The notes beneath the pieces were generated by a model. The model had not been told where the DNA came from. It worked only from the letters and a program-made list of their open reading frames with translations, and did no database searches. DNA of 64,000 bases from Acidimicrobiales bacterium (GTDB lineage Bacteria > Actinomycetota > Acidimicrobiia > Acidimicrobiales > JACCXE01), in assembly GCA_035546775.1 (NCBI GenBank), contig DASZWD010000014.1, forward strand, positions 1 to 64,000. Direction: 5' to 3'. Shown here piece by piece: positions 8,867 to 17,610 of the stretch. The position numbers were made by a program, and so were the translations under genes. Positions within the stretch are counted from its first letter, which is position 1; every line of letters begins with the position of its first letter.

Positions 8867-11136
8867 CGACGACGTCGCGACGCACCAAGAAGACGGAGAA
8901 GCAAATGGCTGCGACCGTTGAACATCTCACCGAGATCCACGAGGCGGAGGCCGCCGTCGACACCCTCGAGTTGAGCCAGGACCGCCTGCGCGAGCGGGCG
9001 CGCCAGGTCATGGGCATCACCGGTGAGAAGGATGAGTCGACGCTCGTGCGGTTGCGCGACGGGATCGCGCAATCCAAGACCGGGTGGTACCCGCTGATCG
9101 CGCTCGGCGCACTCATCATCGTCGACCAGTTCCAGGGATTCGCGTTCTCGATCCTCGGCCCGGAAATCAGCCGCTCGCTGGGCGTGAGCAAGGGGCTGCT
9201 GGCGTTCCTCGTCCTGATCAAGACGATCACGATCACGTTCTCGTCCCTGCCGATCGCCGCCATCGTGCAGGGCAAGCCGCGCCGCGCCATGGTGGCCAAG
9301 GTCAGCGGCGCGGTGTGGAGCCTCGCCACTCTGGCGTCGGGCTTCGTCATCAACGTGTGGGGTCTGCTGCTCGTGCTGGTGGCCGACGGCGCGTCGACGG
9401 CGTCGGTCGAGTCGGTACACGCGCCCCTCATCATGGACAGCTACCCGACGAACGTGCGCGTGCGCGCCCTGTCGGCGTATCGCGGCGCCGTCGCCATCGG
9501 CACCGTGGCGGCGCCGCTGCTCGTCGGTCTCGTCACCGGCGTGTTCGACAAGACGTGGCGCTTCGTGTTCGTATCGATGGGCATCATCTGCTTGATCGCC
9601 GTGGCGGTTGCCTCGCGGTTGAAGGACCCGGGCTTCGGCGTGTTCGACACGGAGAAGATCAAGCAGGAAGTGCACCGCGACGCCGGCAACGGCACGGCGG
9701 AGGCGGCTCCGGACGTCGAACTCGGCTTCTTCGAGATCGTGCGGCGCGTCATGCTCATCCCGACGATCCGACGCCTGCTCGGAGCGTGGGCGGCAATCGG
9801 CGTGATGCTGTTCCCGTTCTACACGTTCCTCTTCTTCTTCCTCGACGAGAAGTGGGGCATGGGGCCGGGCGCCCGCTCGGTGTTCTTCGCCTTCGTGTGG
9901 GCCTGCGCCGTGCCGGCGCTCGCGTGGTTCGGCCGGCGCGGCGAAGCGATGTTCCGGGAGGACCCGGCCAAGCTGACGCGCTTCGTGTCGTTGCTCCTCA
10001 TCGGTGTCGTCATCGGCCTCGCCGTGGGCGTCGCGTCACCGGTGTTCCCCCTTATGGTCGCGGGCTTCGCCCTTGTGTTCCTGATGGCCACGATGCTCAC
10101 CCCCGCCGTGAGCATGATCGTGCTGTCGGTTGTCCCACCGAAGATGCGACCGCACACCTCCGCCCTGCTCGGCATCTTCCTCGCCGGAGTCGGTGGCATC
10201 GGCGGGCTGCTGCTGCTGAGCGGGATCGACCGCCGCTTCGGCCTCGCGGGCGCCATCGTGTCGCTCTCGGGCCCGATCCTCATTGCTGCCTTCGTGGTCT
10301 ACCGCACAGCGCCGCAGGTGCCGCTCGACCTCGATCGCATGATCGACGAGATCGTCGAGCGCGAAGAGCTGCGCGTCATGCAGAGCCAGGGCGTGCACCT
10401 GCCGATGCTTGCGTGCCGCCACATCGACTTCGCCTATGACCGCCTGCAGGTGCTTTTCGACGTGAACTTCACCGTCGACGACGGCGAGATGGTGGCCCTG
10501 CTCGGTACGAACGGCGCCGGCAAGTCGACGCTGCTGCGGGTCATCTCCGGACTCGGCCTGCCGTCGAAGGGCAGCGTGCACTTCCGCGGCGCCGAGATCA
10601 CCTACCTCGACGCCGAGCGAAGGCTGCATCACGGCATCACCCAGATCCCGGGCGGGCGCGCCGTGTTCGGCCCGATGACGGTCCTCGACAACCTGCGCGT
10701 CTACGGCCACAGCCTGGGACGCCGGCCGAGCGCCGTCGATGCCGGAATCGACAAGACCTTCGACGCTTTCCCCCGCCTCGCCGAGCGCCGCAACCAACTG
10801 GCCTCGACGTTGTCGGGCGGCGAGCAGCAGATGCTCGGTCTCGGCAAGGCGTTCATCCTCGAACCCCGCCTGCTGCTCATCGACGAGTTGTCGCTCGGTC
10901 TCGCGCCCAAGATCGTCGGCGAATTGCTCGAGATGGTGCGCCAGATCAACGCCCAGGGCACCGCCGTCGTCCTCGTCGAGCAGTCGGTGAACATCGCGCT
11001 GTCGCTCGTGAACCACGCGTACTTCATGGAGAAGGGCGAGATCCGCTTCGACGGGCGGGCCCAAGACCTGCTCGACCGCCCCGACTTGCTGCGCTCGGTG
11101 TTCCTCGAAGGCGCGGCGAAGGGCCTCGGCCACTGA
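8863..11136 (+). CDS. MFS-type transporter fused to a LivF-like ABC ATPase
   Basis: A 757-residue fusion of two transporter classes. Residues about 75-490 form a polytopic major-facilitator-like domain (first helix GWYPLIALGALIIVDQFQGF). Residues 510-757 form a LivF-type ATPase with Walker A LGTNGAGKSTLL near 547, signature LSGGEQQMLGLG near 650 and Walker B LLLIDELSLGLAP near 670. A hydrophilic segment of 70 residues precedes the first helix. The ATPase half supplies the second nucleotide-binding subunit missing from the upstream LivHMG fusion. The ATG at 8863 overlaps the previous stop. A second in-frame ATG at 8905 has GGAG 6 nt upstream and could be the real start. Whether the MFS half transports or serves as a scaffold or sensor is unknown. 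Confidence 0.88.
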   Translation: MTTTSRRTKKTEKQMAATVEHLTEIHEAEAAVDTLELSQDRLRERARQVMGITGEKDESTLVRLRDGIAQSKTGWYPLIALGALIIVDQFQGFAFSILGPEISRSLGVSKGLLAFLVLIKTITITFSSLPIAAIVQGKPRRAMVAKVSGAVWSLATLASGFVINVWGLLLVLVADGASTASVESVHAPLIMDSYPTNVRVRALSAYRGAVAIGTVAAPLLVGLVTGVFDKTWRFVFVSMGIICLIAVAVASRLKDPGFGVFDTEKIKQEVHRDAGNGTAEAAPDVELGFFEIVRRVMLIPTIRRLLGAWAAIGVMLFPFYTFLFFFLDEKWGMGPGARSVFFAFVWACAVPALAWFGRRGEAMFREDPAKLTRFVSLLLIGVVIGLAVGVASPVFPLMVAGFALVFLMATMLTPAVSMIVLSVVPPKMRPHTSALLGIFLAGVGGIGGLLLLSGIDRRFGLAGAIVSLSGPILIAAFVVYRTAPQVPLDLDRMIDEIVEREELRVMQSQGVHLPMLACRHIDFAYDRLQVLFDVNFTVDDGEMVALLGTNGAGKSTLLRVISGLGLPSKGSVHFRGAEITYLDAERRLHHGITQIPGGRAVFGPMTVLDNLRVYGHSLGRRPSAVDAGIDKTFDAFPRLAERRNQLASTLSGGEQQMLGLGKAFILEPRLLLIDELSLGLAPKIVGELLEMVRQINAQGTAVVLVEQSVNIALSLVNHAYFMEKGEIRFDGRAQDLLDRPDLLRSVFLEGAAKGLGH

Positions 11137-11149
11137 CCCCAGGAGAGTC

Positions 11150-11986
11150 ATGACGTACAAGAACGAAACCATCCTCGTCGACATCGACGGCGGCGTGGCC
11201 ACGGTCACGCTGAACCGTCCCGACGCCCACAACGCCATGGACGCGGCGATGCTCGACGAGTTTCACGCCGCGCTGCGCGGCCTCGACGCCGACCCCGCCG
11301 TGCGCGCCATCGTGCTTACCGGCGCCGGCAAGTCGTACTGCGCCGGGGTTGACATCTCGAGCGGGGCCGATGCCTTCCACCAGGACGAGAACAGCGCCCT
11401 CGAAGCCGACGCGGCGATGGTCGTCGACAACTTCTCGCTGTGGCGCCTGCGCACGCCCCTCATCGGCGCCATCAACGGCGCGGCGATCGGCGCCGGGCTC
11501 ACGCTGGCGTTGCTCGTCGACATCGTGTTCGTGGCCGACGACGCCAAGCTCAGCTTCCGCTTCAGCCGCCTCGGCATCCTGCCGGAGGCCAACTCGCTGT
11601 GGCTGCTGCCGCGCCTCGTCGGCATCCAGCATGCGCTCGACCTGTTGCTGTCGGGCCGCGACTTCTCCGGCGCCGAGGCCGCGGCGATCGGTCTTGTCAA
11701 GCAAGCGGTGCCCCGCGCCGAACTGCTGGCGACGGCGCAGGCGTACGCCCGCGACATCGCCGACAACGCATCACCGATGTCGACGGCGCTCATCAAGCGC
11801 CTGACGTACCAGTACCTCCAGGAGACCGACCGCGGCGCGGCCATGACCGAGGAGACCGACTGGACGTGGTGGACGGGAACGCAGCCCGACATCGTCGAGG
11901 CCATGACGGCGCGCATGGAACGCCGGGCGCCGCAGTGGATCACCACCAAGCTCGACGTGCCCGACAAGCTCCCGCCGCGCGACTGA
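11150..11986 (+). CDS. Enoyl-CoA hydratase/isomerase family protein
   Basis: 278-residue crotonase-fold protein, cytoplasmic, acting on acyl-CoA thioesters. The oxyanion-hole segments are TGAGKSYCAGVDIS (near 57-70) and AINGAAIGAGLTLALLVDI (near 105-123). In the usual active-site region the sequence reads LSFRFSRLGILPEANS. This lacks the canonical PE and GAGGTQ residues of true hydratases and is closer to the isomerase-like branch (PE followed by LLPRLVG). AGGAG lies about 7 nt before the ATG. It is 13 nt behind the MFS-LivF gene and 1 nt before the amidase gene, so it belongs to the operon. It could be an isomerase, hydrolase or hydratase. Confidence 0.88.
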   Translation: MTYKNETILVDIDGGVATVTLNRPDAHNAMDAAMLDEFHAALRGLDADPAVRAIVLTGAGKSYCAGVDISSGADAFHQDENSALEADAAMVVDNFSLWRLRTPLIGAINGAAIGAGLTLALLVDIVFVADDAKLSFRFSRLGILPEANSLWLLPRLVGIQHALDLLLSGRDFSGAEAAAIGLVKQAVPRAELLATAQAYARDIADNASPMSTALIKRLTYQYLQETDRGAAMTEETDWTWWTGTQPDIVEAMTARMERRAPQWITTKLDVPDKLPPRD

Positions 11987-11987
11987 C

Positions 11988-13400
11988 GTGAGTGCCACTC
12001 CGCTCACCGTGAAGGACGCAGCCGCGGCGCTACGCGCCGGTGAGGTCACGAGCGTCGCGCTCACCCAGGCGGCGATCGATCGCGCCGAGCGGCTCGACAA
12101 GGAACTCGGCACCTACATCGTCCGCGGTGACGACGCGGCGCTCGCCGCCGCGGCGGCCGCCGACGCCAAGTTCGCCGCGGGCGTCGACGACGGCCCGCTG
12201 CAAGGCATCCCCGTCGGCGTGAAGGACATCGTCGCCACCGCCGACGCGCCGACCACGTGCCAGAGCCTGGTGATGGACCCGGAGTGGTGCGCCGGAGAGG
12301 ACGCGCCGGTCGTCGCCCGCTTGCGCGCCGCCGGTGCGGTGATCACCGGTAAGACGACGACGATGGAGTTCGCCATCGGTACGCCCGACTTCTCCAAGCC
12401 GTTCCCGATCCCGCGCAACCCTTGGAACACGGAGTGCTGGGCCGGCGGGTCGAGTTCGGGTACCGGCAACGGCGTCGCCGCCGGACTGTTCTTCGCCGGT
12501 ATCGGCACCGACACCGGCGGCAGCATCCGTATCCCGTCGGCGTTCTGCGGCGTGACCGGGCTCATGCCGACGTACGGGCGCGTGCCGAAGTCGGGCGTGT
12601 TCCCGCTCGGCTACTCGCTCGACCACACCGGCCCGCTGGCGCGCGGCGCGTGGGACTGCGCGGCGATGCTCGACGTGCTCGCCGGCTACGACGCCACGGA
12701 CCCGTACTGCTCGCAACGTCCCGTCGACGACTACGTCGGCGCGCTTACCGGATCCGTCGACGGCCTGCGCATCGGCGTGGTGCGCGCTTTTCACTTCGCG
12801 CCCGACGACGACCCCTCCGTCGTTGCCGCCTTCGACGCCGCCGTCGCCCAGTTGGGCGACCTCGGTGCGCGCGTGACGGAGATCGTGTTGCCGTACTACC
12901 TGGAGATCACGGCCGCGATGCTCGTCACGATGTGCGCCGAGGCGTTCGCCATTCACCGCCGGGATATGGCGAGCCGCTGGGACGACTACTTCGAGAACAC
13001 GCGGCAGATCGTGGCGCTGGGCGCGCTGTTCAGCGGTAGCGACTACGTGCAGGCGCAGCGCGTGCGCCGCGTTGCGCAGCGCGCGCTGGCGGGGTTGTTC
13101 AGCGACGTCGACGTGATCCTCACGCCCACGGCGACCGTGGGGTCTCCGACGTATGCCGCCATGGAGGCGAGTGGCCCGCTCGGCCTGCTGGCCAAAGTGC
13201 ACACGGGATACTGGGACGCGGTCGGCAACCCGGTGCTCGCGCTGCCAATCGGCTTCACCTCCGAAGGCCTGCCGCTGAGCATGCAACTGGCGGGTCGACC
13301 CTTCGACGAGGCCACGATCCTGCGCGCCGGCGACGCGTACCAGTCGGCCACCGACTGGCACGTGCGTATCCCGCCCATGGCCCAGGAGGTGCAGGCATGA
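11988..13400 (+). CDS. Amidase signature-family enzyme
   Basis: 470-residue cytoplasmic amidase of the GatA/AtzE class, which hydrolyses a carboxamide with a Ser-cisSer-Lys triad. The lysine is visible in IPVGVKDIVATAD near residue 80. The glycine/serine-rich signature is WAGGSSSGTGNGVAAG, followed by GIGTDTGGSIRIPSAFCG. The start is GTG one base after the crotonase stop. The C-terminus overlaps by four bases (ATGA) with a 59-residue GatC-like gene, so the pair is probably a two-subunit enzyme. There is no GatB nearby, so this is unlikely to be the tRNA amidotransferase. The substrate is unknown. Confidence 0.9.
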   Translation: MSATPLTVKDAAAALRAGEVTSVALTQAAIDRAERLDKELGTYIVRGDDAALAAAAAADAKFAAGVDDGPLQGIPVGVKDIVATADAPTTCQSLVMDPEWCAGEDAPVVARLRAAGAVITGKTTTMEFAIGTPDFSKPFPIPRNPWNTECWAGGSSSGTGNGVAAGLFFAGIGTDTGGSIRIPSAFCGVTGLMPTYGRVPKSGVFPLGYSLDHTGPLARGAWDCAAMLDVLAGYDATDPYCSQRPVDDYVGALTGSVDGLRIGVVRAFHFAPDDDPSVVAAFDAAVAQLGDLGARVTEIVLPYYLEITAAMLVTMCAEAFAIHRRDMASRWDDYFENTRQIVALGALFSGSDYVQAQRVRRVAQRALAGLFSDVDVILTPTATVGSPTYAAMEASGPLGLLAKVHTGYWDAVGNPVLALPIGFTSEGLPLSMQLAGRPFDEATILRAGDAYQSATDWHVRIPPMAQEVQA

Positions 13401-13576
13401 CCGACGAGGAGAAGGTCTCGGTGCTGTTCGCCGCGGCCGGGATCTCCCCGCACGCCGAGGAGCTGACGTTCTTCGCCAACGCCTACCCGATGATGCGGAT
13501 GATGGCCGACATGCTCTACACCGTCGACGCCGCCAAAGACGAGTCTCCCGGACTCGTCTTCGAGCCCGCGCCGTGA
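13397..13576 (+). CDS. GatC/AtzG-like small amidase subunit
   Basis: 59-residue acidic protein starting MTDEEKVSVLFAAAGIS and ending ESPGLVFEPAP. The order of elements (a helix with EEL and a spaced Phe, then a second helix, then an acidic/Pro-containing tail) resembles GatC and the AtzG-like (DUF4089-type) proteins that accompany dedicated amidases. It overlaps the amidase stop by four bases and the CocE start by four (GTGA), so translation is coupled on both sides. The family assignment rests on pattern, size and context, not on an alignment. It may stabilise the amidase or wrap around it as GatC does with GatA. Confidence 0.65.
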   Translation: MTDEEKVSVLFAAAGISPHAEELTFFANAYPMMRMMADMLYTVDAAKDESPGLVFEPAP

Positions 13577-15255
13577 TCTTGGGCGTCGCGCGCGGACTGC
13601 TGTGTTTCGCGCTCGCGAGCGTGCTCGGTATCGCGGCGTTCGCTCCCGCGGCGGGCGCGTCGGACCCAAACGCGTACACGTTGACGCAGACGTACATCGC
13701 GTCGAGCAACGGTGTGAAGTTGCACACGGCGGTGTTCCGTCCCGCAGGTGCCGGGCCTACCGCGAAGACCCCCGTCATCCTCACCGTCAGCCCGTACTTC
13801 ACGAGCGGCATGACACCGCTCGGTCCCTACGACCCCTCGGGCAACCCGACGCCGACCCCGGGGAGCTTCGCCGAGCGCGCGTCGGTCTTCGCCCACGGCT
13901 ACAGCGTGGTGCAGGTGGCCTTGCGCGGCTACGGCGCCAGCACGGGTTGCTACGACGAGGGCGGCCCGGGTGAGCGCCAGGACGTGAAGCGCGCCGTCGA
14001 GTGGGCGGCGTCGCAGCCGTGGTCGACGGGCAGGGTCGGCATGGTCGGCCACAGCTACGACGCGCAGACGCAGTTGATGGCGCTCGGCATGCACCCGAAG
14101 GGACTTGCCGCGGTCGTGCCGTCGGCGGCGCCCGCGGGCTACGCCAACTTCTTCTCCGCGGGCGTGAGCACGGTGACGGGCCGCGCCTTCGGTGCCTTCT
14201 ACGGCGTCAGCGACCTCCTGCCGCCGAGCACCAAGGCGCCGGCGTCACAACAGGTGAACGCCGCGCACGGTCCGCTGTCGTACCCCACGTGTTATGCGAC
14301 CACGCCGGTGGGCACCTACTCCGATCGCGCCGACAGCCGGTACTGGCGCGACCGCGACCTCGGCGCGCTGGCGGCGGGCACCACCATCCCGGTGATGGCG
14401 GAGCAGGGCTTCGACGACTTCAACGTGCGGTCGTCGAACTTCACCGCGTTCTGGTCGGGCCTCAAGGGCCCCAAGCGCGCCTTCCTCGGTCCGTGGGATC
14501 ACGGCCTCAGCCACGACGGGCCGGGCAACACCTTCGAGACGCTGCGCTGGCTCGACGCGTGGGTGAAGAACGACCCCGCAGCGCAGGCCTACGAGCGTGC
14601 CGCGCCGCCGATCACGGTGCAGGACATCGACGGTCGCTACCGGGCCGAGGAGACGTGGCCGCCGGCCGATGCAGTGGGGAAGGCGTTCCGCATCCGCAGC
14701 GGCGACTACCTCGACAGTGCCGTCAACTTCAGCGAGAACGGGCTGCCGCCCGCGGTGACCGGCGCCGCCGGACTCAAGAAAGCGCCCACGCCGCTGCCCA
14801 CCGGCGTCGGCACGTGGACGTTCTCGCAGCCGCTGGCGCAGTCGCTGCGCATCTCCGGTCAACCGTCGGCGCGCGTGCACGTTCGCAGCGTCGCGCCCCG
14901 CACGACGCTGATCGCCCTGCTCTACGACGTGGCGCCGAACGGCAACGCCAAGTTCGTCGGCCGCGGCGGTCGCCTCCTGCGCGCCCGCGGCGAGCAGACC
15001 GTCACCGTCACGCTGTACCCGAACGACTGGGAGTTCGCACCCGGCCACCGCGTCGGTCTACTGCTCACCGGTTCTGACGGCGTGTGGCTCGAGACCGGCA
15101 ACACCGGCACCGTCGTCCACGTCATCGGCGGCAGCCTCGTCCTACCGGCGCTCACCCAGCCGCGCACCGCGTTCTTGCCCGGTGGCCCCTATCCGGTGCT
15201 GCCGCAGATCCCGCCGTTCCGCATCAGCCCGCAGACGATCCGCCAACGCAGCTAG
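13573..15255 (+). CDS. Secreted CocE/NonD-type alpha/beta hydrolase
   Basis: 560-residue X-Pro dipeptidyl-peptidase/cocaine-esterase family hydrolase. It begins with a signal peptide (LCFALASVLGIAAFAPAAGAS), so it should act outside the membrane. The nucleophile elbow is MVGHSYDAQTQ near residue 160, a variant of the usual GxSYxG. A likely acid/base histidine is in LGPWDHGLSHDG. The C-terminal 200 residues form the jelly-roll domain typical of the family. The GTG start overlaps the GatC-like gene. As the last gene of the importer operon it could release an amide or ester substrate outside the cell before uptake. Confidence 0.87.
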   Translation: MILGVARGLLCFALASVLGIAAFAPAAGASDPNAYTLTQTYIASSNGVKLHTAVFRPAGAGPTAKTPVILTVSPYFTSGMTPLGPYDPSGNPTPTPGSFAERASVFAHGYSVVQVALRGYGASTGCYDEGGPGERQDVKRAVEWAASQPWSTGRVGMVGHSYDAQTQLMALGMHPKGLAAVVPSAAPAGYANFFSAGVSTVTGRAFGAFYGVSDLLPPSTKAPASQQVNAAHGPLSYPTCYATTPVGTYSDRADSRYWRDRDLGALAAGTTIPVMAEQGFDDFNVRSSNFTAFWSGLKGPKRAFLGPWDHGLSHDGPGNTFETLRWLDAWVKNDPAAQAYERAAPPITVQDIDGRYRAEETWPPADAVGKAFRIRSGDYLDSAVNFSENGLPPAVTGAAGLKKAPTPLPTGVGTWTFSQPLAQSLRISGQPSARVHVRSVAPRTTLIALLYDVAPNGNAKFVGRGGRLLRARGEQTVTVTLYPNDWEFAPGHRVGLLLTGSDGVWLETGNTGTVVHVIGGSLVLPALTQPRTAFLPGGPYPVLPQIPPFRISPQTIRQRS

Positions 15256-15259
15256 GCGT

Positions 15260-15838
15260 TCAGGCCGAACCAGAGCCCCCGGGGGCGTCGTCCGCTACCG
15301 CGGCGAGGAACTCGCGCACCGCGCGCTTGGTGCGCAAGACGTGCAGCGTCACTCGATCGGCGTGGGTCTCCAAGACCCGGAGTTCGAGCGCAGGCTCCGA
15401 GTTGCGAACGCGCCAGATCCGGAAGACGAGCCACCACTCGTCCTTCATCCGGCGCCAGGCCGAGTCGACGCATCCGTCGGGCATTTCGGTTCCCGCCGGC
15501 CGCCGAATCCCGCGCACGAACGCCCGCGCGGAGCAGACCCACCACGGGGTGTCGAGATACACGACCGTGTCGGCGCGCTCGACCCGCAACTCGAGGGTCT
15601 CGTGATAGTTGCCGTCCGCGATCCACTCGTCGCCGGCGAGCAGGGCACGCTGCTTCTCCCGCCACGCTTCGGCCGAAGGTTCCACCCAGCCAGGCCTCCA
15701 GAAGTGGCGATCGAGGACGACGAGGGGAAGGCCGGTCTTGGCCGCCAGCGCGCGCGAGAAGGTGCTCTTGCCGGCGCCGGCCAAACCCGACACCACGACG
15801 CGTCGCCCCACTCGAGTCGCCGGCGCGTTCGTCGTCAT
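15260..15838 (-). CDS. P-loop kinase-like NTPase
   Basis: 192-residue cytoplasmic protein with a Walker A motif VVSGLAGAGKSTFSRALA near residue 20. It is followed by VLDRHFWRPGW and VYLDTPWW, the layout of the adenylate kinase-like 'topology modulation' (FlaR-type) proteins. These are small-molecule kinase relatives of unproven substrate. It lies 12 nt behind the CocE-type gene at 15851-17605 and ends 4 nt from the stop of the convergent CocE gene. It is probably the last gene of a three-gene minus-strand transcript. The function is not established for this family. Confidence 0.75.
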   Translation of the reverse strand: MTTNAPATRVGRRVVVSGLAGAGKSTFSRALAAKTGLPLVVLDRHFWRPGWVEPSAEAWREKQRALLAGDEWIADGNYHETLELRVERADTVVYLDTPWWVCSARAFVRGIRRPAGTEMPDGCVDSAWRRMKDEWWLVFRIWRVRNSEPALELRVLETHADRVTLHVLRTKRAVREFLAAVADDAPGGSGSA

Positions 15839-15850
15839 AGCAAGCGAGCC

Positions 15851-17605
15851 TTAGAACGGCAAAGGTGGGAGCACCATCGGACCGGGCTCGGGCTGGATCG
15901 GGAGAGTCACGTAGCTGGGGTGCTCGGCGTCGTGGAACAACGCGGTGTGGGCGACGGGGCCCGAGGCGTCGTCGCCGACCGAGTTGCCGGTGTTCATATT
16001 GCGGTCGAGGTGGGGGAACGCGCTCGACGTGATCTGCAAGCGCACGGACATGCCGGGTTCGAAGCGGTAGCCGCAGGGACCCAGCTGCACTTCGATGCCG
16101 TAGACGGCGCCGGGTTCGAGCAGTGACGGCGTCGTGTACCCGTCGCGGTAGCGGGCGCGCACCGCGCCGTCGGCCAGGTTGATCGACGTGCCGCCGGGCC
16201 ACACGACGCACAGCTTCACGACGAAGTCGGTGTCCTTGACGTCGGTGCTGAACCACAGGTTGGCGGTGATGTCACCCACGAGTTCGGTCGGCTCGGTGAA
16301 GGGCGGCGACGTGTAGCAGAGGACGTCGTCGCGCTGCTCGACGCGGGTTTGCTCGTACGGTCCCGCGACCGTGGTGCCGCCGGTGTACATGACGCGGAAG
16401 CCCCACGACGGCGCTGGGTCGTGCGGGTTGTACTCGTAGCAGTCGGGTGACTCGCTGGACACGGGTTCGGCGCGGGACAGAACACCGTCGCCCGCGGCCG
16501 AGTTCGCACGGCCGCGGGAGTGGAGGTACCAGCGCTGGAACTCGGTGCCGGGGATCGGCCAGGCATCGGCCTCCCGCCACTCGTTGACGCCGAGCACGAA
16601 GTAGCGCACCGGCGCGATGTCGACGTCGGCGCCGCGGAGGTGACGGTCGTAGTACTTGAGGTGCAGCGCGGCCACGCCGGAGCCTTCGGCCGAACCCAGC
16701 CCGCCGACGCCGAGACAGCCGACGAAGTTGCCGGCGAAGTTGTGCGTCCACGGACCGATGATCATGCGCGTGTCGTTGCGGGCCACTTCGGTGGCCGACG
16801 TCTCGCGCATCAAGTTGAACTGGTCGGCCCCGCCCGCGTTGTCGTACCAGCCCCACGTCCATAGCGCCGGCACGTGGAACAGCTTCTCCTGATGGCCACC
16901 CTTGAGCGTCACCACGTTCTCGACCATCTCGACCGTGTCGGTGTAGCGCGGCATGCCGGCGCTGCGCAGCGTGAGCAAGTCTCGTAGTGGCAGCGTCTGT
17001 GACGCCAAGTCGGGACGGGTCATGGCGTTGAGCAGAGTCGTGAGGTCGGCCGGGTCGGCGCCTCCCGTCGGCAGCAGCTTCATCACGCGGTCGATGGCGA
17101 GGCCCGACATCCAGCCGATGGTCATCGACTCGAGCGGCAGACTGCCGTGGCCGATCGCCCGCACCGGTCCCATGCCCATGAGCGACGGGGCGATGGCGCG
17201 CAGGTGCGGCGGGTTGCTCATGGCCGCCGCGATCTGGGTTTCGGCGACGTACGAGCCGCCCGCCATGCCGACGTTGCCGTCGCTCCAAGGCTGCGACGCC
17301 ACCCACTCGATCGTGTCGTACCCGTCGTCGACGTTGGCGGCGGTCAGATCCTTGAAGTCCCACTCGCCCTCGGACGCGAAGCGGCCGCGGATGTCCTGCA
17401 GCACGTAGGCGTAGCCCGCCTGCGCCGCGGTCCACGGCGGGCAGTACCGGTTCGTGGCGAACTGGACGCCCTTGTTGTACGGCGTGCGCGACACGATCGC
17501 CGGCACCTTCGCGTTGATGTCGGGGCGCACGACGTCGGCGCGCAGGATGACGCCGTCGCGCGTCTTCATCTCGACGTCATAGTCGATGCGGATGCTGTGA
17601 GGCAT
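15851..17605 (-). CDS. CocE/NonD-type alpha/beta hydrolase (cytoplasmic)
   Basis: 584-residue member of the X-Pro dipeptidyl-peptidase/CocE family. Unlike its neighbour at 13573 it has no signal peptide. The nucleophile elbow GMAGGSYVAETQ lies near residue 140. A likely His is in IIGPWTHNFAG, and a C-terminal jelly-roll domain follows (PTELVGDITANLWFST). It is 5 nt behind the kinase/aminotransferase fusion gene, so the two are co-transcribed. It would hydrolyse ester or amide bonds of small molecules; the substrate is unknown. Confidence 0.88.
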   Translation of the reverse strand: MPHSIRIDYDVEMKTRDGVILRADVVRPDINAKVPAIVSRTPYNKGVQFATNRYCPPWTAAQAGYAYVLQDIRGRFASEGEWDFKDLTAANVDDGYDTIEWVASQPWSDGNVGMAGGSYVAETQIAAAMSNPPHLRAIAPSLMGMGPVRAIGHGSLPLESMTIGWMSGLAIDRVMKLLPTGGADPADLTTLLNAMTRPDLASQTLPLRDLLTLRSAGMPRYTDTVEMVENVVTLKGGHQEKLFHVPALWTWGWYDNAGGADQFNLMRETSATEVARNDTRMIIGPWTHNFAGNFVGCLGVGGLGSAEGSGVAALHLKYYDRHLRGADVDIAPVRYFVLGVNEWREADAWPIPGTEFQRWYLHSRGRANSAAGDGVLSRAEPVSSESPDCYEYNPHDPAPSWGFRVMYTGGTTVAGPYEQTRVEQRDDVLCYTSPPFTEPTELVGDITANLWFSTDVKDTDFVVKLCVVWPGGTSINLADGAVRARYRDGYTTPSLLEPGAVYGIEVQLGPCGYRFEPGMSVRLQITSSAFPHLDRNMNTGNSVGDDASGPVAHTALFHDAEHPSYVTLPIQPEPGPMVLPPLPF

Positions 17606-17610
17606 TTGCG

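Noticed and set aside
12030-13811. 593-residue minus-strand frame opposite the amidase
   Set aside because: Codon and residue composition is that of an antisense shadow; the amidase and CocE genes on the other strand are clear.
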